From positions 1-54,380 of the forward strand of contig CANSQL010000013.1 in the NCBI GenBank assembly GCA_947649125.1: a stretch of DNA of 54,380 nt, read 5' to 3'. Source of the DNA: an uncultured Erysipelotrichaceae bacterium (GTDB lineage: Bacteria; Bacillota_I; Bacilli_A; Erysipelotrichales; Erysipelotrichaceae). Below the pieces are notes generated by a model. It was not told the DNA's origin. It searched no databases and saw nothing but the letters and a program-made list of their open reading frames with translations. The translations under genes and the position numbers were made by a program. Shown here piece after piece: positions 1 to 8,700 of the stretch; position 1 is the stretch's first letter; each line of letters starts with the position of its first letter.

Positions 1-2
1 AG

Positions 3-875
3 GTACAGTTAGAAGGAAGCTTCGTAACCTTTATCACAGATGAACTCTTACGATATGCGATCAGTAATGACAAACAGGAAATCAATAAAGATGATATGTG
101 TGTCGTAGGACCTGACGGAAAGCCGACTACAGGTGATGAAGTATGCGGTTTACCTAATGATGACGGCAAACAACCTGAGAAAAAACCGGACGGAAGCGTT
201 GAAGTACCTGACGGCGGCAAGGTAGAATTCCCAGACGGAACCGAAATCGATACACCGGATGGCGCAATCATTCATCCTGACGGATCGGTAACATTACCTG
301 ACGGAACGGAATATGATCCTGACGGAAATAAGAAGCCAAGTAAACAATGTAAGCTTGACGGTATTGAAATCAATATCGATACAGACAATGACGGTTTACC
401 TGATATCAATGTAGACTTAAACAAAGACTGTAAACCCGATATCAACATTGATCTTGACGGAGACCGTATTCCCGACTTAAGCATTGACAGTAACGGAGAC
501 GGTAAGCCGGATATCAATATTGATAAGGACGATGACGGTAAACCTGATCTAAACATTTTGAAGCTTAAATCTTGGAAGCCTGATAAGGTAGTTACGATCA
601 ACGGATTTAGCTATGACACAATGTCAGGATTGATCCCCGATGTAAACATTGACTTTGACGGTGACGGCAATCCCGACTACAACATTGATACAAACGGAGA
701 CGGTATTCCCGATAAGAACCTGTTAGATGATAACGGTAATAATTCCGGATTTAAGAATAACTTAGGCGGTGCCAATACCGGTGATAATACGAAGTGGGTT
801 TACTGGTGGATACTGTTAATCATCACGACACTTACGATGATATACGCACAGTATAAGAAAAAAAAGACAAAATAA
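3..875 (+). CDS. C-terminal part of a repeat-rich cell-surface protein (5' end outside window)
   Basis: The reading frame is open from the first bases, so the internal ATG at 96 is not the real start and this is the tail of a larger protein. After about 30 residues come roughly eight PDG-containing short repeats (fragment residues 35-115). Then follow acidic repeats of the type NIDxDGDGxPDxNID (about 120-265), the DxDxDG pattern typical of calcium-binding thrombospondin-type-3 or dockerin-like loops. The end holds ANTGDN, one hydrophobic segment (WVYWWILLIITTLTMIY) and a KKKK tail. This is the layout of a sortase-anchored protein, although a canonical LPxTG is absent and NTGD would be a degenerate site. 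I infer a wall- or membrane-anchored calcium-stabilised stalk. Any ligand-binding domain would lie upstream and cannot be judged. No hairpin terminator follows directly; the first one is at 1053-1080. Confidence 0.8.
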   Translation, partial: VQLEGSFVTFITDELLRYAISNDKQEINKDDMCVVGPDGKPTTGDEVCGLPNDDGKQPEKKPDGSVEVPDGGKVEFPDGTEIDTPDGAIIHPDGSVTLPDGTEYDPDGNKKPSKQCKLDGIEINIDTDNDGLPDINVDLNKDCKPDINIDLDGDRIPDLSIDSNGDGKPDINIDKDDDGKPDLNILKLKSWKPDKVVTINGFSYDTMSGLIPDVNIDFDGDGNPDYNIDTNGDGIPDKNLLDDNGNNSGFKNNLGGANTGDNTKWVYWWILLIITTLTMIYAQYKKKKTK

Positions 876-965
876 AGTAAGTCTAAGGGAAACTGAATTA
901 GTAAAAATATGAAAAATATGTAATTTACTATTGCGTTTTGCTTATTAATGATTTATAATGTTATC

Positions 966-1082
966 GAGTTACAGAGGTTCTGCTTGCTCGTAATATCAAT
1001 TTCCTTTCTTTGATTCTATTACTAGGTAGGTGGAACGTGGTTAATCTCCACGAAAAAGGAACAACTTCGTTGTTCCTTTTTT
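966..1082 (+). ncRNA. Putative ~115 nt small RNA related to the downstream antitoxin RNAs
   Basis: A promoter of the same design as the four downstream units is visible: TTGCGT at 931-936, a 17 bp spacer, and TATAAT at 954-959. The transcript would contain a GTGG/CCAC hairpin (about 1037-1052) and end in an intrinsic terminator with stem AAAAGGAACAA/TTGTTCCTTTT (1054-1080). The order promoter, GTGG hairpin, AAAAAGGA terminator matches the ~60 nt RNAs downstream, but the 5' part is about 60 nt longer and unrelated. I see no partner toxin on the minus strand, so it may be an orphan antitoxin or an independent sRNA. It could also be the 3' end of the surface-protein mRNA. Confidence 0.5.
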
Positions 1083-1214
1083 CTTTAAAGTCTTAGAGAA
1101 GCTTACCTGCTCTGTTTAAATCCTTCAAAAAAACGGACTTGCTTTCTCTTAATAATCTAAGAAAAGCTGAATTTAACAGTTGTATTTTAACCATAAATAT
1201 CATATAATAATGAC

Positions 1215-1270
1215 GATAAGTCGATGGCAAGAGCCACGGAAAAAGGAGCAATCGCACTTGCTCCTTTTTT
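1215..1270 (+). ncRNA. Antitoxin-type small RNA, copy A
   Basis: Promoter: TTGTAT at 1180-1185, 17 bp spacer, TATAAT at 1203-1208. The RNA of about 56 nt starts with a segment (1216-1235) that matches 17 of 20 positions of the plus strand at 1405-1424 inside the toxin transcript region, so it can pair with the toxin mRNA. It ends in a strong terminator with stem AAAAGGAGCAA/TTGCTCCTTTT (1241-1268). The terminator is symmetrical enough to stop the converging toxin transcript too. The layout resembles the par/Fst locus, where RNA I and RNA II share a terminator and short repeats. The antitoxin role is inferred. Confidence 0.7.
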
Positions 1271-1290
1271 TACTATTCAAGGCTCCTAAA

Positions 1291-1362
1291 CTATTTGCTT
1301 ATTTTTTCAAGCTTTTTAATGATAAGTAATAACACAAGCAGTGTTAAAAACTCGGCGTACAT
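1291..1362 (-). CDS. 23-residue hydrophobic peptide, putative type I toxin, copy A
   Basis: The peptide begins MYAEFLTLLVLLLII and ends KKLEKISK: one membrane-spanning hydrophobic stretch with a lysine-rich tail, as in small holin-like and Fst/TxpA-type membrane toxins. An AAAGGAG ribosome site lies 11 nt before this ATG. A longer in-frame reading starts at 1473 (60 residues) behind GGGAGGGG. However, between copies A and C the middle of that long reading (about residues 19-38) is unrelated while the last 23 residues are conserved, so I prefer the short form. The mRNA probably starts near 1503 from an extended -10 box (TGTTATAAT, minus strand, at 1510-1518) and ends at the terminator shared with the converging RNA. 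Ends of the mRNA can pair: 1274-1285 is a perfect 12-nt inverted repeat of 1420-1431. Confidence 0.65.
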   Translation of the reverse strand: MYAEFLTLLVLLLIIKKLEKISK

Positions 1363-1797
1363 AAAGTATGGTACTCCTTTCATTATTAAAGCATGACTTA
1401 TTAAATAAGCCGATAGAAAGAGCCTTGAATAAACCGCCATGTTTGACCTATCGGTGGTATCGTAAGGGAGCATAGCTTCCCCTCCCTGCCGTCCTAAGAT
1501 GGCTCATCCATTATAACACACAAAAGATAAAACGTCCTTTATTTAAAGCATATTTATTAATTTATTTATTAAATTATAATCGTTAAATGAATACATATAG
1601 TCCCTACTTAATTATACGTTCCCTTCATATAGAAATACAAAAAAATATTGATTTTTCACTAAAAAAGCAATTTTATCCCCCCTCATATTCTAACAGTTGA
1701 ATACCAAACTGTACTTCATTCTTTTAAATCCATAATTAATAAGAAAAATCTGAATTTAACTGTTGTGTTTTAACCATAAATATCATATAATAATGAC

Positions 1798-1853
1798 GAT
1801 AAGTCGATGGCAAGAGCCACGGAAAAAGGAGCAATCGCACTTGCTCCTTTTTT
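1798..1853 (+). ncRNA. Antitoxin-type small RNA, copy B
   Basis: This is a near-identical duplicate of the RNA at 1215-1270 (offset 583). The -10 box TATAAT is at 1786-1791 and the -35 is TTGTGT at 1763-1768. Its recognition segment and terminator are the same as in copy A, so the two RNAs should be interchangeable in pairing with both toxin mRNAs. Confidence 0.7.
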
Positions 1854-1873
1854 TACTATTCAAGGCTCCTAAA

Positions 1874-1945
1874 CTATTTGCTTATTTTTTCAAGCTTTTT
1901 AATGATAAGTAATAACACAAGCAGTGTTAAAAACTCGGCGTACAT
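1874..1945 (-). CDS. 23-residue hydrophobic peptide, putative type I toxin, copy B
   Basis: The peptide is identical in sequence to copy A (MYAEFLTLLVLLL... with a KKLEKISK tail). It has the same upstream AAAGGAG, the same extended -10 promoter and the same 12-nt complementary mRNA ends. The 60-codon in-frame extension to 2056 is likewise present. Exact conservation between A and B points to a recent duplication or to gene conversion. Confidence 0.65.
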   Translation of the reverse strand: MYAEFLTLLVLLLIIKKLEKISK

Positions 1946-2335
1946 AAAGTATGGTACTCCTTTCATTATTAAAGCATGACTTATTAAATAAGCCGATAGA
2001 AAGAGCCTTGAATAAACCGCCATGTTTGACCTATCGGTGGTATCGTAAGGGAGCATAGCTTCCCCTCCCTGCCGTCCTAAGATGGCTCATCCATTATAAC
2101 ACACAAAAGATAAAACGTCCTTTATTTAAAGCATATTTATGAATTTATTTATTAAATTATAATCGTTAAATGAATACATATAGTCCCTACTTTATATATA
2201 CGTTTATTTTATATGAATATACAAAAAAATCATTAATTTTTTCATTTTTTTCATATTACCCCCTCCCGGAATAAAAAGATTTTATGTATAATTGAGAAAA
2301 AAGATTGATACACATAAATTCAGGAGGACGGCGTT

Positions 2336-2896
2336 ATGAACCATAAAGGAACTAAGCGCATAGAAACAAATCGATTACTGCTGCGAGAGTTTATTGTAAA
2401 TGATACTGAAGCAATGTTCAAAAACTGGCACAGCGATACTAAGGTTACAGAGTTTTTACGTTGGAAGTCTGTCAGTAACATCAAGGAAACAGAACAGATT
2501 ATTAATGAGTGGATGCAAGGCTATAAACAGGATGACTTTTATCAGTGGGCTATCGTTCTTAAAGAGATCAACGAGCCTATCGGTTCCATCAGTGTAGTAA
2601 ATAAAAATGATGCGCTTGATATCATTCATATCGGATATTGTATCGGCAGTAAATGGTGGCATCAAGGAATTATGAGTGAAGCCTTTCATGCGATTATTCC
2701 GTTTTTATTTACAGAGGTAGGCGCAAACAGAATCGAAGCTCAACACGATCCGAACAATCCGCATTCAGGCAAGGTAATGGAGAAATGCGGCCTTCGTTAT
2801 GAAGGCACGCTTCGTCAAGCAGATTGGAGCAATCAAGGCATCGTTGATGCTTGTATGTACAGCCTGTTGAAATCCGAATGGGAACACAGGCAATAA
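2336..2896 (+). CDS. GNAT-family N-acetyltransferase (RimJ/RimL type)
   Basis: At 186 residues this is the usual size for the RimJ/RimL-type GNAT branch. It opens with the typical IETNRLLLREF strand, has WAIVLKEINEPIGSISV in the core and the acetyl-CoA-binding region around GYCIGSKWWHQGIMSEA (about residues 100-116). It continues with RIEAQHDPNNPHSGKVMEKCGLRYEG, the hallmark C-terminal half of this branch. An AGGAGG site lies 8 nt before the ATG and a TATAAT box is at 2287-2292. Members acetylate amino groups of ribosomal protein N-termini, antibiotics or small molecules; the substrate cannot be told here. It interrupts the toxin-antitoxin array, so it may be a passenger gene maintained by it. 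Confidence 0.88.
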   Translation: MNHKGTKRIETNRLLLREFIVNDTEAMFKNWHSDTKVTEFLRWKSVSNIKETEQIINEWMQGYKQDDFYQWAIVLKEINEPIGSISVVNKNDALDIIHIGYCIGSKWWHQGIMSEAFHAIIPFLFTEVGANRIEAQHDPNNPHSGKVMEKCGLRYEGTLRQADWSNQGIVDACMYSLLKSEWEHRQ

Positions 2897-2966
2897 CGAT
2901 TCATTTTTCATAAAATAAGTGAATTAAGCTGTTGCGTTTCGATATGAAATATCATATAATATAAAC

Positions 2967-3032
2967 GACGAGTTAGACAAGTCAGTGGTCGAAAGCCACG
3001 GAAAAAGGAGCAACGGCTATTGATCCTTTTTT
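2967..3032 (+). ncRNA. Antitoxin-type small RNA, copy C (diverged)
   Basis: Promoter: TTGCGT at 2932-2937, 17 bp spacer, TATAAT at 2955-2960. The recognition segment (2976-2997) differs from copies A and B. It matches the plus strand of its own toxin region (3170-3190) in about 20 of 22 positions, including the changed bases. A GTGG-TCGAAAG-CCAC hairpin follows. The terminator stem near 3002-3029 has one mismatch, and the T-run reaches 3034. The change in the RNA is matched in its target, which supports a cognate pairing role. Confidence 0.68.
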
Positions 3033-3053
3033 TTACTATTCAAGGCCTCTTTA

Positions 3054-3125
3054 CTACTTGTCTAGTTTTTCAAGTCTTTTTATAATAAGAAAGATCATTA
3101 CCAGTATGAGAAATTCCGCATACAT
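3054..3125 (-). CDS. 23-residue hydrophobic peptide, putative type I toxin, copy C
   Basis: The peptide begins MYAEFLILVMIFLII and ends KRLEKLDK, a conservative variant of copies A and B (same MYAEFL start, LIIK-LEK end). An AAAGGAG site lies 14 nt before the ATG, somewhat far. The longer in-frame reading extends to 3239 (61 residues). Its first 18 residues resemble copy A, probably because the RNA structure there is conserved, while residues 19-38 do not. The complementary ends of the mRNA are kept as 10 nt (3037-3046 with 3188-3197). A GACTTGT-CTG-ACAAGTC stem-loop (3161-3177) overlaps the start of the antitoxin pairing site. Confidence 0.62.
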   Translation of the reverse strand: MYAEFLILVMIFLIIKRLEKLDK

Positions 3126-3562
3126 AGTAATCTTTGTTTCTCCTTTCTTTATTACTGATCGACTTGTCTGACAAGTCAGTATCGAAAGCCTTGAATAAAC
3201 CGCCATGTTTAACCTATCGGTGGTATTGTAAGGGAGCATAACTTCCCCTCCCTGCCATCCTTAGACGGCCCATTTATTATAACACATAAAAAGATAAAAT
3301 ACCCTTTATTTAAAGCATATTTATGAATTTATTAATCAAATTAAAATTATTAAATAAATACATACAGTCCCTATTTAATTATACGTTCCCTTCATATAGA
3401 AATACAAAAAAACATTGAATTTTTACTAAAAAAGCAATTTATCCCCCCCCCTCATATTCTAACAGTTGAACACCAAGCCGTACTTCATTCTTTTCCATCC
3501 ATACTTAAAAAATACTGAAATTAACTGTTGTGCATTAACCGTTAATTTCATATAATATGAAG

Positions 3563-3620
3563 GACAAGTCAGTGGTCGAAAGCCACGGAAAAAGGAGCAA
3601 CCCCACTTGCTCCTTTTTTT
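3563..3620 (+). ncRNA. Antitoxin-type small RNA, copy D (no toxin partner)
   Basis: Promoter: TTGTGC at 3528-3533, 17 bp spacer, TATAAT at 3551-3556. The segment GACAAGTCAGTGGTCGAAAG is identical to copy C, and a perfect AAAAGGAGCAA/TTGCTCCTTTT terminator (3590-3617) follows. There is no toxin frame behind it, only short relics of the toxin mRNA leader. Because it shares the copy C recognition sequence it could still act on the copy C toxin in trans. Confidence 0.62.
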
Positions 3621-3905
3621 CTGTTCAAGACCCCTGCATACCCGTAAGCTTCACTCCTTACGGCCGTCCTCAGACGGCTCTACGATCCCCTCATAAAAAG
3701 AATAAAATTCCCCGTATCACCCCTGTACTGAAAGTACAACAGACTGATATCCCAAACCTAATACAATCAATTTCTCCGATAAGAATCCCCCCCCTGCCCC
3801 ACCGCAACAAAAATGCCGCAAATAAATGACCCGTTAGGCAAGTTGAATGTAGATATTTCAACCAAAACATGATAAACTTAGATAGATAAACGGGTTGGTG
3901 ATGAA
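3621..3905. other. Relic of a toxin unit and intergenic region without a gene
   Basis: The sequence after copy D keeps recognisable pieces of the toxin leader (a GTAAG stretch, then GCCGTCC-cAGA-cGGCTC, compare 1487-1505), but the coding part and the extended -10 box are gone. The rest, up to the membrane protein gene, holds no open frame that I can support. A short GTTGAA/TTCAAC dyad lies at 3841-3862, upstream of that gene. Confidence 0.5.
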
Positions 3906-5126
3906 ATGAAGGCTTTGATACAAGACGGAAAAGCAATAATAATGAAAAAAATCGGTATCCTGTGCTGCTGTTTACTGTCAGTACTTTTAATCAGTGCCGT
4001 TATATGGGGACAGGATGTATACTCCCTGCTTCAAGGCACCACAGCCTTCACCGATTATGAACCGGACCTCAAACAGACAGATGCGAAGGACAAGCTGATC
4101 CACGCCTACATTCAAGCCGACATCGAAATGATCACCGGCTCCTATGCACAGCACGGCGCCATCAAAGAGAATGAGATGCAACAGAAAACGGTATACTACC
4201 TGATGCCGATTCAAAACGGCGAATACTTCATAACCGTTATCGCAAACGGAGACATCACCGCAAGCCTTGATCAAATGGAAAACGCCTTCTACAACTCCAT
4301 CGGAACCGACGATAAAAGCTACCCCGAAAAGCTCACTGTCGAAGGCGGCTTCAAGCTCCTGCAAAAGGAAGAAAAACAGCTTGCGCTCGACTACTTCAAG
4401 AGCTACGATGCCAAAATAAAAACGATTGATGATTTAGATCAGCTCTGCAGTCCTTATGCGATTGTCATCGGACAAATCAATCATATCACGACTGCAAGCC
4501 TGTGGACACTGCTGTGGCTGTGGATTTTGGTCTTTTCCGTTCTCGTACTGACCTCTGCCGTATATTTCAGCGGCTATTTGTTGAAAACCCTGAAGGCCGA
4601 TATCCGAAAGCTTTCCGATCGCTGTATCGAATGCTTGGACGAGGATTATAAAAAGGCAACACCGATCGAAGGCTTAAAAATCGGAACCTATTGTCTGTAC
4701 AAAAAAGAACCGCTGACAATGCGCGTCTATGACTATGATAACTTTATCTGGGTCTATCAAAAGGAAACCTTGGCAAAGAAAAAAGGCAGTTTCCAAGTAT
4801 GCGCCTATGACCTGCAGGGAACACAGCACATTCTATGGCAGGGAGATCAACAAAAAACAGCCGAAAAGATCGCTCAGCGAATATTCGATCGTTCCCATAA
4901 TGCCCTGTTAGGCTTTGAAAGCTTTATCTTTGAATACTGGAAGGAAAATCCGAGCGGTCTGTATGAAAAGCTCAAGGAATTATCCTTAATCAACGAAAAG
5001 ATCGCAAGAGACAAGAAACAAAATGAACCGTATCAGAAAAAATATCTGTTTTTAGAACAAAAGGATATCAATAAAGGAAAACACGAAAAAGAAAGAAAAC
5101 GCAAGGTAAGAAAAAAAGGAAGGTGA
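3906..5126 (+). CDS. Two-pass membrane protein of unknown function, upstream of pth
   Basis: I do not recognise the family. The 406 residues contain an N-terminal hydrophobic segment (about 13-35, IGILCCCLLSVLLISAVIWG), an external region of about 160 residues, and a second membrane segment (about 198-225, rich in W and L). A soluble, mostly cytoplasmic C-terminal part of about 180 residues follows, ending in a strongly basic tail (KGKHEKERKRKVRKKGR). The ATG at 3942 (MKKIGILCCC) is an equally good or better start, since it would put the basic residues right before the membrane segment; neither start has a strong ribosome site. The gene ends 4 nt before pth, so the three genes to mfd look co-transcribed. 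A sensor-like or anchor role is possible but not shown. Confidence 0.75.
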   Translation: MKALIQDGKAIIMKKIGILCCCLLSVLLISAVIWGQDVYSLLQGTTAFTDYEPDLKQTDAKDKLIHAYIQADIEMITGSYAQHGAIKENEMQQKTVYYLMPIQNGEYFITVIANGDITASLDQMENAFYNSIGTDDKSYPEKLTVEGGFKLLQKEEKQLALDYFKSYDAKIKTIDDLDQLCSPYAIVIGQINHITTASLWTLLWLWILVFSVLVLTSAVYFSGYLLKTLKADIRKLSDRCIECLDEDYKKATPIEGLKIGTYCLYKKEPLTMRVYDYDNFIWVYQKETLAKKKGSFQVCAYDLQGTQHILWQGDQQKTAEKIAQRIFDRSHNALLGFESFIFEYWKENPSGLYEKLKELSLINEKIARDKKQNEPYQKKYLFLEQKDINKGKHEKERKRKVRKKGR

Positions 5127-5130
5127 TACC

Positions 5131-5703
5131 ATGAAGCTGATCATAGGCTTGGGCAATCCGGGCAAGCAATATGAACAAACACGACATAACGCCGGCTTTC
5201 GCGTGATTGATGAAATCGCAAAAGAATGGAACATTGCCGTTACAAACAAACAATTCCAAGCACTTACGCAAACACATACGATAAACGGTGAAAAGGTAAT
5301 GCTGATGAAGCCGCAGACCTATATGAATCTATCCGGAGATGCGGTACAACAGGCAGTCAATTACTATAAAACGGATATCAGCGATATCCTTGTGATCTAT
5401 GATGACATGGATTTAGCGATCGGAACGATACGATTACGGGAAAGAGGCAGCAGCGGCGGACAAAAGGGCATGAAACACATCATTACCTGTCTGCACAGTG
5501 ATAAAATTGCCCGCATCCGAGTCGGAATCGGTAAAAACAAACAAATCGATACCGTAGATTACGTATTAGGAAAAATCGGCGGTGATGATGCAAAGGCACA
5601 TCAAGAAAGCATTCAAAAAGCGAAGGATGCAGCGATATACAGTATCACACATTCCTTTTCCGATACAATGAATCAATTCAATAAAAAGGATAAAAACAAA
5701 TGA
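5131..5703 (+). CDS. pth: Peptidyl-tRNA hydrolase
   Basis: This enzyme releases the peptide from peptidyl-tRNA that has dropped off the ribosome, so that tRNA is recycled. The 190 residues match the normal family length. The family landmarks are all there: IGLGNPGKQYEQTRHNAGF at the N-terminus with the catalytic histidine (about residue 20), KPQTYMNLSG with the substrate-binding asparagine (about 68), and YDDMDLAIG followed by GSSGGQKGMKHI (about 90-120). The ribosome site AAGGAGGTG lies right upstream. The stop codon overlaps the mfd start (ATGA), a classical translational coupling; pth next to mfd is a common order in Bacillota. Confidence 0.97.
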   Translation: MKLIIGLGNPGKQYEQTRHNAGFRVIDEIAKEWNIAVTNKQFQALTQTHTINGEKVMLMKPQTYMNLSGDAVQQAVNYYKTDISDILVIYDDMDLAIGTIRLRERGSSGGQKGMKHIITCLHSDKIARIRVGIGKNKQIDTVDYVLGKIGGDDAKAHQESIQKAKDAAIYSITHSFSDTMNQFNKKDKNK

Positions 5704-8700
5704 AGCTGTTGAAACGCTTCTATGAGAACCCGGCGGTAGAAGCCGTCTTAAACAAACAACCCGGACTCGGTAACCTCTCCTTGATCGAGGAAGCAGTAAT
5801 ACTTGCCGCAGCCTATCAAAAACAGCCGCAAACGATGCTGATTATAAAAAACAATTTATACAACGCACAGCGCCTATATGAAAAGCTTACCCCCCTAACC
5901 AAAGCACAGGTGCTGCTTTTCGGCGTTGAGGAATCCTTGCGAATGGAAAAAATCGCCGCTTCACCGGAAATGCGGGCGGCACAGATGGAAACAATGGCAG
6001 CCCTGCAGAATCAAAAAGAACCGCTGATCTGTATCACACACAGCGCCGGTGCGATGCGCCTTTTATGCGATCCCAAACAATTTTCGGCACATACACTGAA
6101 GCTGAAGGTAAACGATACCTATGATTTTGAAGAATGTAAAAAGCGCTTATATGAGGCAGGCTATGATTTTGTTTCCCGTGTAGATCGTCCGCTTTGCTAT
6201 GCGGCAAGAGGCGGTATCATTGATGTTTATTCTATGAATTATGATCATCCCGTTCGAATTGAGTTTTTTGATGACAGTATCGAAAGCATTCGCTTTTTTG
6301 ATATATCCACACAGCGCACGGTTCAAACAATCGATTCAGTGGAACTGATTCCGGCAGGTGAAGGCTTATACAGCGAGGCTCAGCTCACAGAAATCAGCGA
6401 ACAGGCCGAAGCGATTATGAATGAAAACATGAAAAAACTCAAGGGTACGGCCGCTCAGCATTTAAAAATGACGGTGGAACAGGAATTGATTGATTTAAAA
6501 GCACATCGGCCTAACAGCGGTCTTTATAAATACGCCGCTCTTTTAAAGCAGCATTATACGATCATAGATTATATGGATCATCCGTATATCATATTCTCCG
6601 CCCAAGAGGAAATCAAGCAGGCAATTTCACATATCCAAGAGGAAACGATTGCCTATATTCAGGAATTGAGTCAAGAGGGTTTGGCCCTGCAGCGCTTTTC
6701 CTTGTTTGCCGACCCTTTTCAAGAGGCAATGAAGCATCCGCATCTTATGATTGCGGTTTTCACGGATATCAAGCATCCGATTGCCTCACAAATTCATATG
6801 CACACCACTGCGGATTTTGATTTTACGCAAATTATGAATCAGCTTTGTAAGGAAGCAGAAAAGCATACCGTACTATGTGCCGTTGATGAAAAGGAAAGCA
6901 AACAGCTTACTGATTATTTTGACGATCATAAAGTGCCTTATTCCTTTTATAATAACAGTTTCGATAAGGACAGCTTCAATATGAAGGATTTCCCAGCATC
7001 CCCGGGCATTCTTATCACCAATTCTGCCTTTCACGAAGGTTTTTTCGCGCTTCGTGAAAAAATCAGTGTGTATACCTCAAAGGAATTATTTCATAAAAAA
7101 GAACGTCGTTCCCGCTATCACAACAAATTCAAGGATGCCGAGGTACTCCATGATTATTTAGAGCTGGAAATCGGCGATTATGTCGTTCATCACCAATACG
7201 GTGTCGGTAAATATATGGGTATCGTAAACAAGGAAATCGACGGTATTCACAAGGATTTTCTGAACCTCGTCTATAAGGGTGATGACGTATTGTTGGTTCC
7301 TTTGGAACAGTTTCATTTCATCAGAAAGTTTATGTCCAAGGAAGGTGCCGTTCCTAAGCTGAATAAGCTCGGCAGCGGTGAATGGGAAAAAACCAAGAAA
7401 AAGGTTTCAGGTAAGGTTGCGGAGCTTGCCGATCGTTTGATTGCGCTATATTCCCTGCGTGAGGATCATATCGGCCATGCCTTTGCCCCGGATACTCCGT
7501 TTCAAAAGCAGTTTGAGGATGACTTTGCCTATGAATTGACACAGGATCAAAAACGGGCGGTAGCTGAAATCAAGCATGATATGGAAGATCGAAAACCGAT
7601 GGATCGTCTGTTGTGCGGCGATGTCGGCTTCGGTAAAACCGAGGTCGCAATACGCGCTGCCTTCAAGGCCGTAACGGATAATAAACAGGTCGCATTTCTT
7701 TGTCCGACTACGATTTTATCGATTCAGCATTACCGCACCTTCAGCGAACGCTTTAAAAACTATCCGGTGCGAATTGCCGTCTTAAATCGCTTTGTTTCTC
7801 CGAGTGATATCAAGGAGATAAAGAAGGATCTGGCTGACGGTAAGATCGATATTTTAATCGGTACTCATCGTATTTTATCAAAGGATATCTGCTTCAAGGA
7901 TTTGGGCTTTTTAGTCATTGATGAGGAACAGCGCTTCGGTGTTGAGCATAAGGAAAAAATTAAGGAGCTGCGTTCCGGTATCGATGTTTTATCGATGAGT
8001 GCTACTCCGATTCCGAGAACGCTTCAAATGTCGCTGATCGGTATCAGAGCCTTATCTCAGCTTGATACTCCGCCGTTAAATCGTATTCCTGTACAGACAT
8101 ATGTAATCGAAAAGGATTTCAGAATGATCAAGGAAATCATTCAGCGCGAGCTTGCGCGCAACGGGCAGGTGTTCTATTTATATAACAATGTCAGTGAAAT
8201 CTATCAGGTCGCAGCCAAGCTGAAGGAGAAATTGCCGGATATCAATATTGCGGTCGCTCACGGCAAGATGAATCGTGAGGATATCGAGGATGTTATGCTT
8301 CAATTTACCGAGAATGAATATCAGGTCTTGGTTTGTACGACCATCATTGAAACAGGCATCGACATTCCGAATGCGAATACGATCATTGTGGATCAAGCGG
8401 ATCGCTTCGGTTTGGCACAGCTGTATCAGATCAAAGGCAGAGTCGGGCGCAGTGATCGCCTTGCCTATGCGTATTTGATGTATTCCCCGCAGAAGCAGCT
8501 CAGTGAGCTGGCAATGAAGCGATTGAAATCAATCAAGGAGTTTACACAACTCGGCAGCGGCTATAAAATAGCGATGCGTGATTTGACGATTCGCGGTGCC
8601 GGTGATATGTTGGGTCCGCAGCAGGCAGGCTTTATCGATACGGTCGGTATCGATATGTATATTGAAATGCTGAACAGTGCGATTGCGCAGCGTAAGGGCA

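Larger units (their letters stand above)
1167..2192. repeat. Tandem duplication of a toxin-antitoxin unit (443 bp copies, 583 bp apart)
   Basis: Positions 1167-1609 and 1750-2192 are almost identical; I see only a few mismatches, two of them near the -35 region and one at the far end. Each copy holds a plus-strand small RNA, a converging minus-strand toxin gene and the toxin promoter. The spacer after copy A (about 1610-1749) reappears after copy C at about 3380-3515 with moderate divergence. The array therefore grew by duplication of unit plus spacer, with the acetyltransferase gene now between copies B and C. Confidence 0.9.

Noticed and set aside
272-601. 109-codon minus-strand frame opposite the surface protein
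   Set aside because: It is the mirror of the DxDxDG repeats (serine/leucine/isoleucine periodicity) and has no ribosome site.
3557-3829. 90-codon plus-strand frame
   Set aside because: It starts inside the copy D small RNA, crosses its terminator and has no family-like composition.
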